A stretch of 64,000 nt of DNA from Chryseobacterium formosum (GCF_026460885.1 NZ_JAOVZW010000001.1:558001-622000); one strand, 5' to 3'. Shown: positions 53,174-61,984, counted from the stretch's first letter. Notes: generated by a model from the sequence alone, not told the origin. Program-made: numbers and translations.

Positions 53174-55954
53174 TTAGTGACCAACTGTAACCAATTCTTT
53201 GATAGAAGGAACGAAAGTCGTTAAGTCAATGCCTTCAACTGCTGCTTTGTATTCTTCAATATTTGGAATTCTTCCGATAATAGCTGAAAGTACAACAACC
53301 GGAGTCGATGCCAATAAAGATTCTCCTTTTTTACGCTCAGAATCTTCAACTACTCTTCCCTGGAAAAGTCTTGTAGAAGTTGCCAAAACAGTATCTCCTT
53401 TTTCAGCTTTTTCTTGGTTACCCATACAAAGGTTACATCCAGGACGCTCAAGGTACATCATGTTTTTGTACTCAACACGTGCTGCACCTTTTGGAGCATT
53501 GTCATCAAATTCAAAACCTGAATATTTCTCTAATAATTCCCAATCTCCTTCAGCTTTTAATTCATCGATGATATTGTAAGTCGGAGCAGCAACAACTAGT
53601 GGTGCTAAAAATTCAACTTTACCGTCTCTTTTTTCGATGTTTCTTAACATTTGAGAAACGATTTTTAAATCGCCTTTGTGAACCATACAAGAACCTACGA
53701 AACCAAGATCTACTTTTTTGTCACCTCCGTAATAAGTCAAATCTCTGATGGTATCGTGCGTATATCTTTTAGAAACATCTTCGTTGTTTACATCTGGGTC
53801 AGCAATCATTGGTTCTACAATAATATCCAAATCAACAACAACTTCTGCATAATAACTAGCATTTGAATCTGGAGTTAAAGCTGGTTTTTCACCAGATTTA
53901 ATTTCAGTAATTCTCTTATTTGCTTTATTGATTAATCCTTGAAGAACTTGGTTATGGTTATCCATTCCTTTATCAATCATAATCTGGATTCTGCTTTTTG
54001 CAATTTCCAATGATTCGATCAAAGTATCATCTTCAGAAATACAGATGGAAGCTTTTGCTTTCATTTCTGCAGTCCAGTCTGTAAATGTAAACGCCTGATC
54101 CGCAGGAAGTGTTCCGATGTGAACCTCAATAATTCTACCTTGGAAAACGTTTTCTCCTCCAAATTGCTGAAGCATTTGTAATTGTGTAGCGTGAACTACA
54201 TCACGAAAATCCATGTGGTGTTTCATGTCACCTTTGAAAGTCACTTTTACAGATTCCGGGATCGGCATAGATGCTTCACCAGTTGCTAAAGCTAAAGCTA
54301 CAGTTCCTGAATCAGCTCCAAATGCTACACCTTTTGACATTCTTGTGTGAGAATCTCCTCCGATAATGATCGCCCATTCGTCAATCGTGATATCATTCAG
54401 AACTTTGTGGATAACGTCCGTCATTGCGTGGTATTCACCTTTTGGGTCACGTGCAGTGATCAAACCGAAATCATTCATAAATTTCATCAATCTAGGAATA
54501 TTCGCCTGAGCCTTTTTATCCCAAACTGAAGCAGTGTGACATCCAGATTGGTAAGCACCGTCAACAATTGGAGAAATCACTGTTGCAGCCATTGATTCTA
54601 ATTCCTGAGCAGTCATTAAACCGGTTGTGTCTTGAGAACCAACAATGTTTACTTCAACACGAACGTCTGAACCTGCATGCAATACTTTACCTTGAGGTAA
54701 ACCAACAGCATTTTTGTTAAATATTTTTTCAACAGCTGTAAGTCCTACACCTTCTTTTGTAATTTCTTTTGATGGAGCGTAAACTAAAGGAATTTCAATT
54801 CCTAAAATCCCTGAAGCCCAAGTTTGAAGCTTTTTACCAAAAACGATAGCATAAGAACCTCCTGCTTTGATGAATTCCATTTTTTGCGGAGTGAAAGATT
54901 TAGAAATATCTTTCAATTCCTGATCGCCGTTATATAATTTTTTTTCTTTAATATTAATGGTAAGAACAGTTCCCGTAGCTACAGAATATTTTTCTTCAAG
55001 GATTGGTTCTCCGCTTTCATTACGAACAACATTTCCGTCTGCATCCAAAACTTTCACCCAGTTTTGAAGATCAATTCCAATTCCACCCGTTACATCAACA
55101 GTTGTCAGGAAAATTGGAGAGATCCCGTTTGTTCCAGCAACAATCGGAGCAATATTCACAAATGGAATATAAGGACTTGCTTGTTTACCTGTCCAAAGTG
55201 CAACGTTATTTACACCAGACATTCTAGATGAACCAACACCCATTGTTCCTTTCTCAGCGATCAACATGACGCTTTTGTCAGGATGTTGAGCCTGTAAAGC
55301 TTGAATTTCTTTCTGAGCTTCGGGAGTCATCATGCATAATCCGTGAAGTTCACGGTCTGATCTTGAGTGTGCTTGATTTCCCGGAGACAATAAATCTGTA
55401 GAAATATCACCTTCACCAGCAATATAAGTTACCACTTTGATTTCTTCAGCAGCTTCAGGAAGCTTTGTGAAGAAATCAGCCTGTGCATAACTTTCAATAA
55501 TTTCTTTTGCAATTTCGTTTCCATTATGGAATGCCGCTTTCAAACGATCAGTATCTGCTTCATAAAGGAAAACCTGAGTTTTTAGAACATTTGCAGCTTC
55601 TTTTGCAATTGCTGCATCGTTGCCTAAAGCTAAATCCAACAATACCTCGATTGAAGGACCACCTTTCATGTGAGATAATAACTCAAATGCGAACGCCGGA
55701 GTAATTTCTTCTAATACGGATTCACCTAAAATGATTTCTTTCAAAAATTGAGCTTTCACACCTGCAGCACTTGTCGTACCTGGTAAAGTGTTGTAAATAA
55801 AGAATTTTAGAGAATCTGCTCTGTATTCATTATTCCTATCTTTAATTTGTGCAATGATTTCGCTTAGTAATTCTGCGCCATCAATAGGTTTTGGGTGAAG
55901 ACCCTGTGCTTTTCTTTCTTCAATCTCTTGGATGTAATCCTGATAAATATTCAT
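53174..55954 (-). CDS. acnB: Aconitate hydratase B (bifunctional with 2-methylisocitrate dehydratase)
   Basis: This is a 926-aa AcnB-type aconitase with the N-terminal HEAT-like domain (about 1-165) and swivel domain moved to the front. The recognisable segments are ISTDLLSPGNQAHSRSDRE, GTMGVGSSRMSGVNNVALW, VGSQDTTGLMTAQELESMA, GGDSHTRMSKGVAFGADSG, VGSCMVHKGDLKIVS and PGCNLCMGNQEKA. The cluster cysteines are in VGSC and PGCNLC. It runs in the TCA cycle and can hydrate 2-methyl-cis-aconitate in propionate metabolism. Its likely promoter is far upstream (56241), which leaves a leader of about 280 nt. Confidence 0.96.
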   Translation of the reverse strand: MNIYQDYIQEIEERKAQGLHPKPIDGAELLSEIIAQIKDRNNEYRADSLKFFIYNTLPGTTSAAGVKAQFLKEIILGESVLEEITPAFAFELLSHMKGGPSIEVLLDLALGNDAAIAKEAANVLKTQVFLYEADTDRLKAAFHNGNEIAKEIIESYAQADFFTKLPEAAEEIKVVTYIAGEGDISTDLLSPGNQAHSRSDRELHGLCMMTPEAQKEIQALQAQHPDKSVMLIAEKGTMGVGSSRMSGVNNVALWTGKQASPYIPFVNIAPIVAGTNGISPIFLTTVDVTGGIGIDLQNWVKVLDADGNVVRNESGEPILEEKYSVATGTVLTINIKEKKLYNGDQELKDISKSFTPQKMEFIKAGGSYAIVFGKKLQTWASGILGIEIPLVYAPSKEITKEGVGLTAVEKIFNKNAVGLPQGKVLHAGSDVRVEVNIVGSQDTTGLMTAQELESMAATVISPIVDGAYQSGCHTASVWDKKAQANIPRLMKFMNDFGLITARDPKGEYHAMTDVIHKVLNDITIDEWAIIIGGDSHTRMSKGVAFGADSGTVALALATGEASMPIPESVKVTFKGDMKHHMDFRDVVHATQLQMLQQFGGENVFQGRIIEVHIGTLPADQAFTFTDWTAEMKAKASICISEDDTLIESLEIAKSRIQIMIDKGMDNHNQVLQGLINKANKRITEIKSGEKPALTPDSNASYYAEVVVDLDIIVEPMIADPDVNNEDVSKRYTHDTIRDLTYYGGDKKVDLGFVGSCMVHKGDLKIVSQMLRNIEKRDGKVEFLAPLVVAAPTYNIIDELKAEGDWELLEKYSGFEFDDNAPKGAARVEYKNMMYLERPGCNLCMGNQEKAEKGDTVLATSTRLFQGRVVEDSERKKGESLLASTPVVVLSAIIGRIPNIEEYKAAVEGIDLTTFVPSIKELVTVGH

Positions 55955-56240
55955 AAATAGAAGTTCTTTTTATAATTAAAGTAGATTATTGATTGGTAGA
56001 CATCTGTTAAGTACAGAAGCAGGTTGTATAATCTACAACATTTATGAAAATGTGAGATAATAATCTGTCCCAATGGGTAAATATTAAAAGGACTTTCTCT
56101 GAAAATGTAAGAATTTACTTTGCAATCGATTTCGCCATAAACTCTTTTTCGGATAAAACGTTTGTTAGATTTTAAATGATAAAAATCAAATGTGATACCT
56201 TAAAACGTTTTAAAAATTATCGTACATTTAAAAATGTTCC

Positions 56241-56248
56241 CAAAAATA
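56241..56248 (-). promoter_or_regulatory. Possible acnB promoter -7 element (TATTTTTG)
   Basis: This is an exact TAnnTTTG match on the minus strand, about 290 bp before the acnB start. It is the nearest exact match that I found. Confidence 0.35.
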
Positions 56249-56315
56249 CGGAATTTTAATTTTTTTCTTAGGCTAAATTATTTAGATTCTTTATAAATAT
56301 GTTTTTTATATTTTC

Positions 56316-56323
56316 TATTTTTG
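56316..56323 (+). promoter_or_regulatory. Probable promoter -7 element of the WG-repeat gene (TATTTTTG)
   Basis: This is an exact TAnnTTTG match 19 bp before the ATG. Confidence 0.5.
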
Positions 56324-56342
56324 GCACAAATTTACACGAAAG

Positions 56343-57110
56343 ATGATTTTAAGAAAATTAATGTTGAGTTTTTTAGTTTTAGTTTTTAATTTTAGCTTTT
56401 CTCAGTATAAAGCTTTGAAAAATAATAATTTAAATAAATCAAAAGGTGTTTCTAATTTAGCAGCGGAAAAGAAAACTTCTCACATTCTTCCAATGGTTAA
56501 TGAAAATATTCCGTTATTGATTCCGCAAAAAAAGAACGGAAAATCTGGTTTTGTTAATCAAAAAGGAAAATTTATGGTTCAGCCGGAGTATGATTTTGTG
56601 ATGTTTTTTGGTGAAGATTGCAATCTTTTAAACTCTCCCAATGAGAAAGTTAAGAAATTTGGAACATTGGATTTTGCAACTGTAGAGAAAAATGGAATTA
56701 CTTTCAGAATCAATAAATCAGGCAAAAAAGTATATCAATATAAAGATGTTGATTTGGGCAAATGTAAATTGGAGTTGAAGAAAGCGCTATTCCATGCCTA
56801 TATTCTTAACGGAAAATACGGGATTATTGAAGATTCAAAATTTAAAAATCCGTCAGATAAAAATCAATTCACTATTTATCCCAATTACCAATATCTCTAT
56901 ATTCTGGAAGGTGATGATGTTTCAAATCCTATGATTGTCGCAACGTATAACGATAAGTTCGGAGTGATTGATGTTAATAATAAAATTGTTATTCCATTTG
57001 AATATTCAGACATAAAAAGAAATTACAGTTGGAAATTGGGTAAAATGTTTGATGTAACCAAAGATGATAAAAATTACTACTATATCGATTCTGATAATCG
57101 CTCGTATTAA
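56343..57110 (+). CDS. Exported WG-repeat-containing protein
   Basis: This is a 255-aa protein with a signal peptide (about 1-20, MLSFLVLVFNFSFSQ). The mature part has WG-type beta repeats: KSGFVNQKGKFMVQPEYDFVMFF, KYGIIEDSKFKNP, and KFGVIDVNNKIVIPFEYSDI, each a Gly-hydrophobic-Ile/Val strand followed by a Pro-aromatic turn. Such repeats form beta-propeller-like or hairpin arrays of unproven function. It lies alone between the acnB promoter region and the TPP riboswitch. Confidence 0.78.
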   Translation: MILRKLMLSFLVLVFNFSFSQYKALKNNNLNKSKGVSNLAAEKKTSHILPMVNENIPLLIPQKKNGKSGFVNQKGKFMVQPEYDFVMFFGEDCNLLNSPNEKVKKFGTLDFATVEKNGITFRINKSGKKVYQYKDVDLGKCKLELKKALFHAYILNGKYGIIEDSKFKNPSDKNQFTIYPNYQYLYILEGDDVSNPMIVATYNDKFGVIDVNNKIVIPFEYSDIKRNYSWKLGKMFDVTKDDKNYYYIDSDNRSY

Positions 57111-57146
57111 ATTCTATGTAAAAATTTAGATCAAAAAATCATATTT

Positions 57147-57175
57147 TTTGAGTTAAAATATTTTTTGTAATTTTG
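57147..57175 (+). promoter_or_regulatory. Promoter of the TPP-riboswitch transcript
   Basis: TTTG (57147-57150) and TAATTTTG (57168-57175) with a 17-nt spacer match the Bacteroidota consensus. Transcription would begin about 57180, just before the aptamer. Confidence 0.7.
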
Positions 57176-57186
57176 CCGCTGAAATT

Positions 57187-57257
57187 AAAGGGGTGCCCCA
57201 ATCGGAGCTGAGATTATACCCAATGAACCTGGAACAGGTAATGCTGTTTAGGGAAAC
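57187..57257 (+). ncRNA. TPP (thiamine pyrophosphate) riboswitch
   Basis: The core matches the THI-box: GGGGTGCC at the 5' side, CTGAGA (57209-57214), ACCC, GAACCTG (57225-57231), then TAATGCTG and TAGGGAAAC at the end. The P3 stem is short. It controls the TonB receptor gene 124 nt downstream. A CCCCTTT segment at 57344-57350 could pair with the aptamer's AAAGGGG (57187-57193) as an expression switch. No classical terminator was seen between the aptamer and the ATG. Confidence 0.93.
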
Positions 57258-57263
57258 ATTTAT

Positions 57264-57329
57264 TATAAATGATAAATAATAGAGATAAAGGATATTTTAA
57301 AAATCATTTATCAATCATAATTCATCAGA
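57264..57329. repeat. Degenerate heptad inverted repeat element 6 (within the riboswitch leader)
   Basis: The left units are TATAAAT, GATAAAT and AATAGAG (57264-57284). The right units are AATCATT, TATCAAT, CATAATT and CATCAGA (57302-57329). ATAAATGAT on the left is the exact complement of ATCATTTAT on the right. Confidence 0.6.
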
Positions 57330-57380
57330 TATAAATATAGTCGCCCCTTTTATTCCATTAAATTTTTAAAATTTATAAGA

Positions 57381-59483
57381 ATGAAAGGATTATTTTTTTT
57401 AGGACTTACCGCAAGTTCTTTGAGTTTCGCACAAACTCAAAACCCAGATTCTCTGAAAGCCAGAGAAATTGAAGCTGTAAACTTCACCAAAAGGCTTCCC
57501 GTTGCCAAAGAAATCATCAATGTTCAAAAAGATCTCGACAGTAGAAATCTTGGACAAGATTTACCGATTCTTTTGAAAAATCAAACCTCAATTATCTCAA
57601 CTTCCGATGCCGGAAACGGAGTTGGTTACACAGGATTTAGAATTCGTGGGGTTGCAGGAAGAGGGATTAATGTGATGATGAATGGTGTTCCGTTCAATGA
57701 TTCAGAAAGTCAGGGAACTTTTTTTGTAAATGTTCCGGATTTAACGAGTTCGGCGTCACAAATTGTCATTCAGCGTGGAGTTGGAACTTCAAATAATGGA
57801 GTTTCTGCTTTCGGAGCGAGTATCAATGTAATTTCTAAAGAGCCTGAAGACAAGTTTTATTTTAAAACAGATGACAGTTACGGTTCTTTCAATACGTACA
57901 AATATTCGGCAGAAATTGGTTCAGGAAAATTCTGGAAAGACCGTCTTTCTGTGATGGGAAGATATTCTACTATTCATTCTGACGGATATATTGACAGAGC
58001 TGCTTCAGATTTAAATTCATACAATTTCACAGCATTATTTGAAGAAGAGAAAACAAAACTTCGTTTGATGGCTTTTGGTGGAAAAGAAAAAACGTATCAA
58101 GCTTGGAATGGTGTTGATCGTCAAACTTGGGAAACCAACCCCAAAACTAATTTGTCAGGAGCCATCTATGATGCAAACTGGGAAAATATTGTCGGTTTTT
58201 ATGATAATGAAACCGATAATTACAGACAAAATCATTATCAATTGCTTTGGGAACAAGGTTTAAATGATAACTGGAATCTCGAAACAACGCTTCACTACAC
58301 AAAAGGAAGAGGTTATTATGAGAATTACAAACAGGGTGATCCTTACGCAAGATATAGTTTGCCTGATTTTAATGGAAATAAATCTTCAGATTTTATTAGA
58401 AAAAAATGGTTAAATAATGATTTCTACGGTGTAGTTTCTACTTTATACGGGAAATTCGATTATCTTGATCTGAATTTCGGAGTTGTCGGAAACCAATATT
58501 ACGGTAGACATTACGGAAATGTAAGAGATGTTTTCTTCGCAGAAATTCCGCAACATGAATATTACCGAAATCGTTCGGTGAAGAATGAAGTTGCAGGTTT
58601 TGCGAAAGCTTTGATTAAAGTAAATGATTTTGAATTCTTCGGAGATTTACAGTTAAGAAACATCGACTACGATACCAAAATTTTGATGGAAGGTGATGAT
58701 GAAGGTGCAAATTTGAAAAAAAACTGGTTGTTTTTCAATCCAAAAGCTGGTGTAAATTATAAATTAGGAAACGGAAAAGTCTTTATTTCGTATGCTCATG
58801 CGCAACGTGAGCCGAATCGTGATGATTTAATATCAAACAATGACGTAAAATCTGAAAGTCTTCATGATGTAGAAGCAGGAATCGAAAAACAGTTTGGTCC
58901 GGTTGCTTTTACGGCTAATCTATATTATATGTATTATCTGAATCAGCTGGTTTTAAACGGGCAGATCAGCAATATAGGAGAATTCATCAGAACCAATTCT
59001 GGGAAAAGTTACAGGAGAGGAATTGAAGTTGGAGCTTTGGCGAAACTTTCAAAACAATGGGAAGTTTCTGGAAATGTAAGTTTAAGTCAAAACCGAAACC
59101 TTGATTTTAGAATTGAAAATGAAAGTGGAATAAACAATCTCGGAAATACTGAAATTTCTTTCTCACCAAACGTGATTGCTAATGTAAGCCTGAAATTTAA
59201 TCCTACTAAAAATTTCCATTTTGCTTTAATGAATCAATATGTTGGAAAGCAGTATTTAGACAATACAGAGACGCAGAGTTTATTGTTGAAAGATTATTTT
59301 CTGACAGATTTTAATGTACAGTATGACTTTAAAATTTCGAAACACGATGTCGCTTTAAAGCTTTTGGTCAATAATATTTTCGATCAAAAATATGTGAACA
59401 ACGGCTATGTTTATAATGGTCCGATTTACTTCGCTCAGGCTGGAACAAATTTCATGTTCGGAATCAGCTGGAAAATTCAATAA
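57381..59483 (+). CDS. TonB-dependent receptor, TPP-regulated (probable thiamine or precursor uptake)
   Basis: This is an outer-membrane active-transport receptor of 700 aa. The signal peptide is about 1-18 (ending FAQ). The plug domain is about 40-160 (LPILLKNQTSIISTS, GVGYTGFRIRGVAGRGINVMMNGVPFNDSESQG, VQ-like IVIQRGVGTSNNGVSAFGASINVIS). The barrel follows, ending in the aromatic strand FMFGISWKIQ. It resembles FecA-type receptors. The TPP riboswitch in its leader points to uptake of thiamine or a thiamine precursor, which is the inference. It has its own terminator. Confidence 0.9.
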   Translation: MKGLFFLGLTASSLSFAQTQNPDSLKAREIEAVNFTKRLPVAKEIINVQKDLDSRNLGQDLPILLKNQTSIISTSDAGNGVGYTGFRIRGVAGRGINVMMNGVPFNDSESQGTFFVNVPDLTSSASQIVIQRGVGTSNNGVSAFGASINVISKEPEDKFYFKTDDSYGSFNTYKYSAEIGSGKFWKDRLSVMGRYSTIHSDGYIDRAASDLNSYNFTALFEEEKTKLRLMAFGGKEKTYQAWNGVDRQTWETNPKTNLSGAIYDANWENIVGFYDNETDNYRQNHYQLLWEQGLNDNWNLETTLHYTKGRGYYENYKQGDPYARYSLPDFNGNKSSDFIRKKWLNNDFYGVVSTLYGKFDYLDLNFGVVGNQYYGRHYGNVRDVFFAEIPQHEYYRNRSVKNEVAGFAKALIKVNDFEFFGDLQLRNIDYDTKILMEGDDEGANLKKNWLFFNPKAGVNYKLGNGKVFISYAHAQREPNRDDLISNNDVKSESLHDVEAGIEKQFGPVAFTANLYYMYYLNQLVLNGQISNIGEFIRTNSGKSYRRGIEVGALAKLSKQWEVSGNVSLSQNRNLDFRIENESGINNLGNTEISFSPNVIANVSLKFNPTKNFHFALMNQYVGKQYLDNTETQSLLLKDYFLTDFNVQYDFKISKHDVALKLLVNNIFDQKYVNNGYVYNGPIYFAQAGTNFMFGISWKIQ

Positions 59484-59536
59484 TCAATAAAACACCATTT
59501 CATTTTATTATAGTTAGTTTTCTTATTAAATTTTTT

Positions 59537-59561
59537 AAAGACTGTTTCGGCAGTCTTTTTT
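59537..59561 (+). terminator. Intrinsic terminator of the TonB receptor gene
   Basis: An 8-bp stem AAAGACTG/CAGTCTTT with a 6-nt loop is followed by a T run. Confidence 0.85.
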
Positions 59562-59697
59562 ATTAGATTTAAATTAAGAGTTAAACAAAATCTGCAGAAT
59601 CAATTTAATCTGCGAGAGACAAAATCTCAATATTTTATTTATGATTTTTAACATTTTAAACTCAAAATAAATCTCTCAAAAAGTCACGAAAAAGTCA

Positions 59698-59705
59698 TAA
59701 ATTTG
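59698..59705 (+). promoter_or_regulatory. Probable promoter -7 element (TAAATTTG), near-leaderless
   Basis: This is an exact TAnnTTTG match that ends 7 bp before the ATG of the HU-domain gene. Confidence 0.5.
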
Positions 59706-59712
59706 CGGTCAA

Positions 59713-60486
59713 ATGAATATTTCAGCTTACATTTTAGAATATCTGAAGCAATTCGGAACAGTTGTAGTTCCGCAGTTTGGCGTTTTCTCACTCGAAAATA
59801 CCAAAGCAGTTATCAATTCTGAAAACGGAAGTATTCTTCCGCCTTCGAGCAAGATTGCTTTCCATTCAGATTATCAGGTTTCATCGGATGATTTAGCAGA
59901 ATTTATCAGCACTCAGAAAAATGTTTCTAAGAATTCTGCTGAAAGCGAACTGCAGGTTCAGACCGATTTCTGGAAGAAAAAACTTCAGGCAGAGCAAACT
60001 TTAGAAATACAAAATCTTGGAACTATTTTTATTGAAGACGGAATTTTGACTTTCAAAGGAAATCGCCTTGAATCTGATCATCCGGATTTTTATGGTTTGG
60101 AAGAAATTCGTTTTTCTGACATTAAAAATGATGAAAGCTCAATTCCTACGGTTAATAAAGAGAAAGATTATAAATTCAACAAATCTATTTTGTGGATTTT
60201 CCTTTTCATCATTCCGGTTCTAGGAATTCTGTATTTTGGTTACACACAACAGGAATTGCTTTTCGGTAAAAAATCTTTTGATGATGTTTCGGTACAAACC
60301 AAGACCAAAAGAATTGAAAAAACCGTTCCGGTAAAGATTGATTCTGCTCAATTGAAAATTAATGATTCTATACAACAGGCTCAACTGAAAAAAGATTCTT
60401 TAATTCAGGATTCTATTAAAAAAACAGCCGTGAAATCTGTAAAAGTTCCGGCAACTCAAAAATCAAAATCTAAATGGCAAAAATAA
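59713..60486 (+). CDS. HU-like domain membrane protein
   Basis: This is a 257-aa protein. The first about 115 residues (ISAYILEYLKQFGTVVVPQFGVFSLE, then ISTQKNVSKNSAESEL and LGTIFIEDGILTF) match the HU-CCDC81-type domain pair of Bacteroidota. One membrane helix lies at about 157-176 (ILWIFLFIIPVLGILYFGYT). The C-terminal about 70 residues are charged and repetitive (Asp/Ser/Ile/Gln/Lys, such as LKINDSIQQAQLKKDSLIQDSI). Many relatives end in a SPOR peptidoglycan-binding domain; this one does not. It overlaps the thioesterase gene by 13 bp. The role is unknown; a link of the cytoplasmic HU part to the envelope is an inference. Confidence 0.78.
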   Translation: MNISAYILEYLKQFGTVVVPQFGVFSLENTKAVINSENGSILPPSSKIAFHSDYQVSSDDLAEFISTQKNVSKNSAESELQVQTDFWKKKLQAEQTLEIQNLGTIFIEDGILTFKGNRLESDHPDFYGLEEIRFSDIKNDESSIPTVNKEKDYKFNKSILWIFLFIIPVLGILYFGYTQQELLFGKKSFDDVSVQTKTKRIEKTVPVKIDSAQLKINDSIQQAQLKKDSLIQDSIKKTAVKSVKVPATQKSKSKWQK

Positions 60487-61001
60487 AAAAAGCGTCAGAA
60501 TCTCTTACGGTGATGACGAATATCGTTCTTCCGAATGATACCAACCAGCTTAGAAACCTTTTCGGAGGTGAATTGTTGGCAAGAATGGATCGTTGTGCGT
60601 CGATTTCAGCAACAAGACACTGCGAAAGAAGAGTAGTGACAGCTTCTGTAAATCATGTTTCTTTTGATCATCCGATTCCAGAAGGTGGAATTGTTGTAAT
60701 GGAGTCTAAAGTTTCTCGCGCATTTGGAACTTCTATGGAAATTTATGTTGATGTTTGGTTGGATGATCCTATTAATCATAAAAAAATTCAGACCAATAAA
60801 GGAATTTACACTTTTGTTGCAGTTGATGAATTCAATAGACCGATTCCAATTCCACAAATGGAACCAGAAACAGAACTTGAATTAGAAAGATTTGATGCAG
60901 CATTAAGAAGAAAAGAATTGTCTTTAATTCTTTCAGGGAGAATGAAACCAACAGATTCTGTAGAATTGAAAAAATTATTTGCAGGAGAGATAGAACAATA
61001 A
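60474..61001 (+). CDS. Acyl-CoA thioesterase (hotdog fold)
   Basis: This is a 175-aa cytoplasmic hydrolase of acyl-CoA thioesters. The hotdog signatures are NQLRNLFGGELLARMDRCASISATRH with the catalytic Asp, VTASVNHVSFDHPIPEGGIVVMESKV and SMEIYVDVWLDD. The size and the C-terminal extension fit the YciA/BFIT-like group. It overlaps the HU-domain gene by 13 bp, so the two are translationally coupled. Which acyl chain is used is not known. Confidence 0.9.
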   Translation: MAKIKKASESLTVMTNIVLPNDTNQLRNLFGGELLARMDRCASISATRHCERRVVTASVNHVSFDHPIPEGGIVVMESKVSRAFGTSMEIYVDVWLDDPINHKKIQTNKGIYTFVAVDEFNRPIPIPQMEPETELELERFDAALRRKELSLILSGRMKPTDSVELKKLFAGEIEQ

Positions 61002-61006
61002 TTTAC

Positions 61007-61037
61007 AACGGAAGGATTTTTTCTTCCGTTTATTTTT
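61007..61037 (+). terminator. Probable terminator after the thioesterase gene
   Basis: An 8-bp stem AACGGAAG/CTTCCGTT is followed by a T-rich segment. Confidence 0.7.
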
Positions 61038-61054
61038 AAATGTAAGTTACAAAA

Positions 61055-61984
61055 ATGAAAATCCTATTATTAGATAAAAACCATCCTCTTATTACCCAGC
61101 AACTTTTAGAAAAAAACTTTATTCTGGAAGAAGATTTTACATCTTCTTACGATGAGGTTTGTGCTAAAATTCAAAATTATGATGGTGTAATTATCCGAAG
61201 CAGAATTCCTTTGGATGCTAATTTTTTGGAGAAAGGTAAAAACTTAAAATTCATTGCAAGAGTAGGAGCGGGAATGGAAAATATTGATATTCCTGTTGCT
61301 GAGAAATTAGGAATTCAATTGATCAATTCTCCAGAAGGAAATCGTGATTCTGTTGCAGAACATGTTGTCGGAATGCTTTTGATTTTAATGAACCGACTTT
61401 TCATCGCTTCTCAGGAAGTAAAAAACGGAATCTGGCTTCGTGAAGAAAATCGTGGTGACGAACTATTAGGAAAAACTGTCGGATTAATTGGTTATGGAAA
61501 CATGGGAAAGGCGACTGCAAAAAGACTTTCTGGTTTCGGTTGTGAAGTGATTTTCCATGATATTCTGCCAAATCTTTCAGATGAATTTGCAACACAAGTA
61601 AGTTTAGAAGAATTAAAGGAAAAAGCTGAGGTTTTAAGTCTGCATATTCCGCTTACTGCAGAAACTCATTATTTAATTGACGAAAAGTTTATTTCAGAAA
61701 TGAAAAATGACTTTTATTTCGTTAATACAGCGAGAGGAAAAAATATTGAAACGAAATATTTAGTTGAGGCATTAAAGTCCGGAAAAGTAAAAGGCGCGTG
61801 TCTTGATGTTTTGGAATATGAAAAGTCTTCATTTGAAAATCTTGAAGTAGACAATGAAGATTTAAGCTATCTTTTAAATTCAGAAAAAGCAATAGTAACG
61901 CCTCATATCGCAGGTTGGACGCATCAAAGCAAAGAAAAATTAGCACAAGTTATTGTTGATAAAATTATAGCTTCGTTTTGTTAA
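61055..61984 (+). CDS. D-2-hydroxyacid dehydrogenase (SerA-like)
   Basis: This is a 309-aa NAD-dependent cytoplasmic dehydrogenase. The Rossmann motif is VGLIGYGNMGKATAKRL. The catalytic Arg segment is FVNTARGKNI, the Glu is in CLDVLEYE, and the His is in TPHIAGWTHQS. It lacks an ACT domain, so it is the short form. It may act as a 3-phosphoglycerate dehydrogenase (serine pathway) or on another 2-hydroxyacid; the sequence alone does not decide this. Confidence 0.88.
   Translation: MKILLLDKNHPLITQQLLEKNFILEEDFTSSYDEVCAKIQNYDGVIIRSRIPLDANFLEKGKNLKFIARVGAGMENIDIPVAEKLGIQLINSPEGNRDSVAEHVVGMLLILMNRLFIASQEVKNGIWLREENRGDELLGKTVGLIGYGNMGKATAKRLSGFGCEVIFHDILPNLSDEFATQVSLEELKEKAEVLSLHIPLTAETHYLIDEKFISEMKNDFYFVNTARGKNIETKYLVEALKSGKVKGACLDVLEYEKSSFENLEVDNEDLSYLLNSEKAIVTPHIAGWTHQSKEKLAQVIVDKIIASFC

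Larger units (their letters stand above)
55955..56342. other. Intergenic region between acnB and the WG-repeat gene (388 bp)
   Basis: It contains a minus-strand TATTTTTG (56248-56241) for acnB and a plus-strand TATTTTTG (56316-56323) for the WG gene. Small hairpins lie in the acnB leader (TCTGT/ACAGA near 56004-56018 and GTTGTA/TACAAC at 56023-56039). I see no gene and no known riboswitch pattern. Confidence 0.55.

Noticed and set aside
53199..53579. Plus-strand reading frames opposite acnB and the other aconitase gene
   Set aside because: They are antisense shadows of strongly supported proteins, with no signal, motif or promoter of their own.
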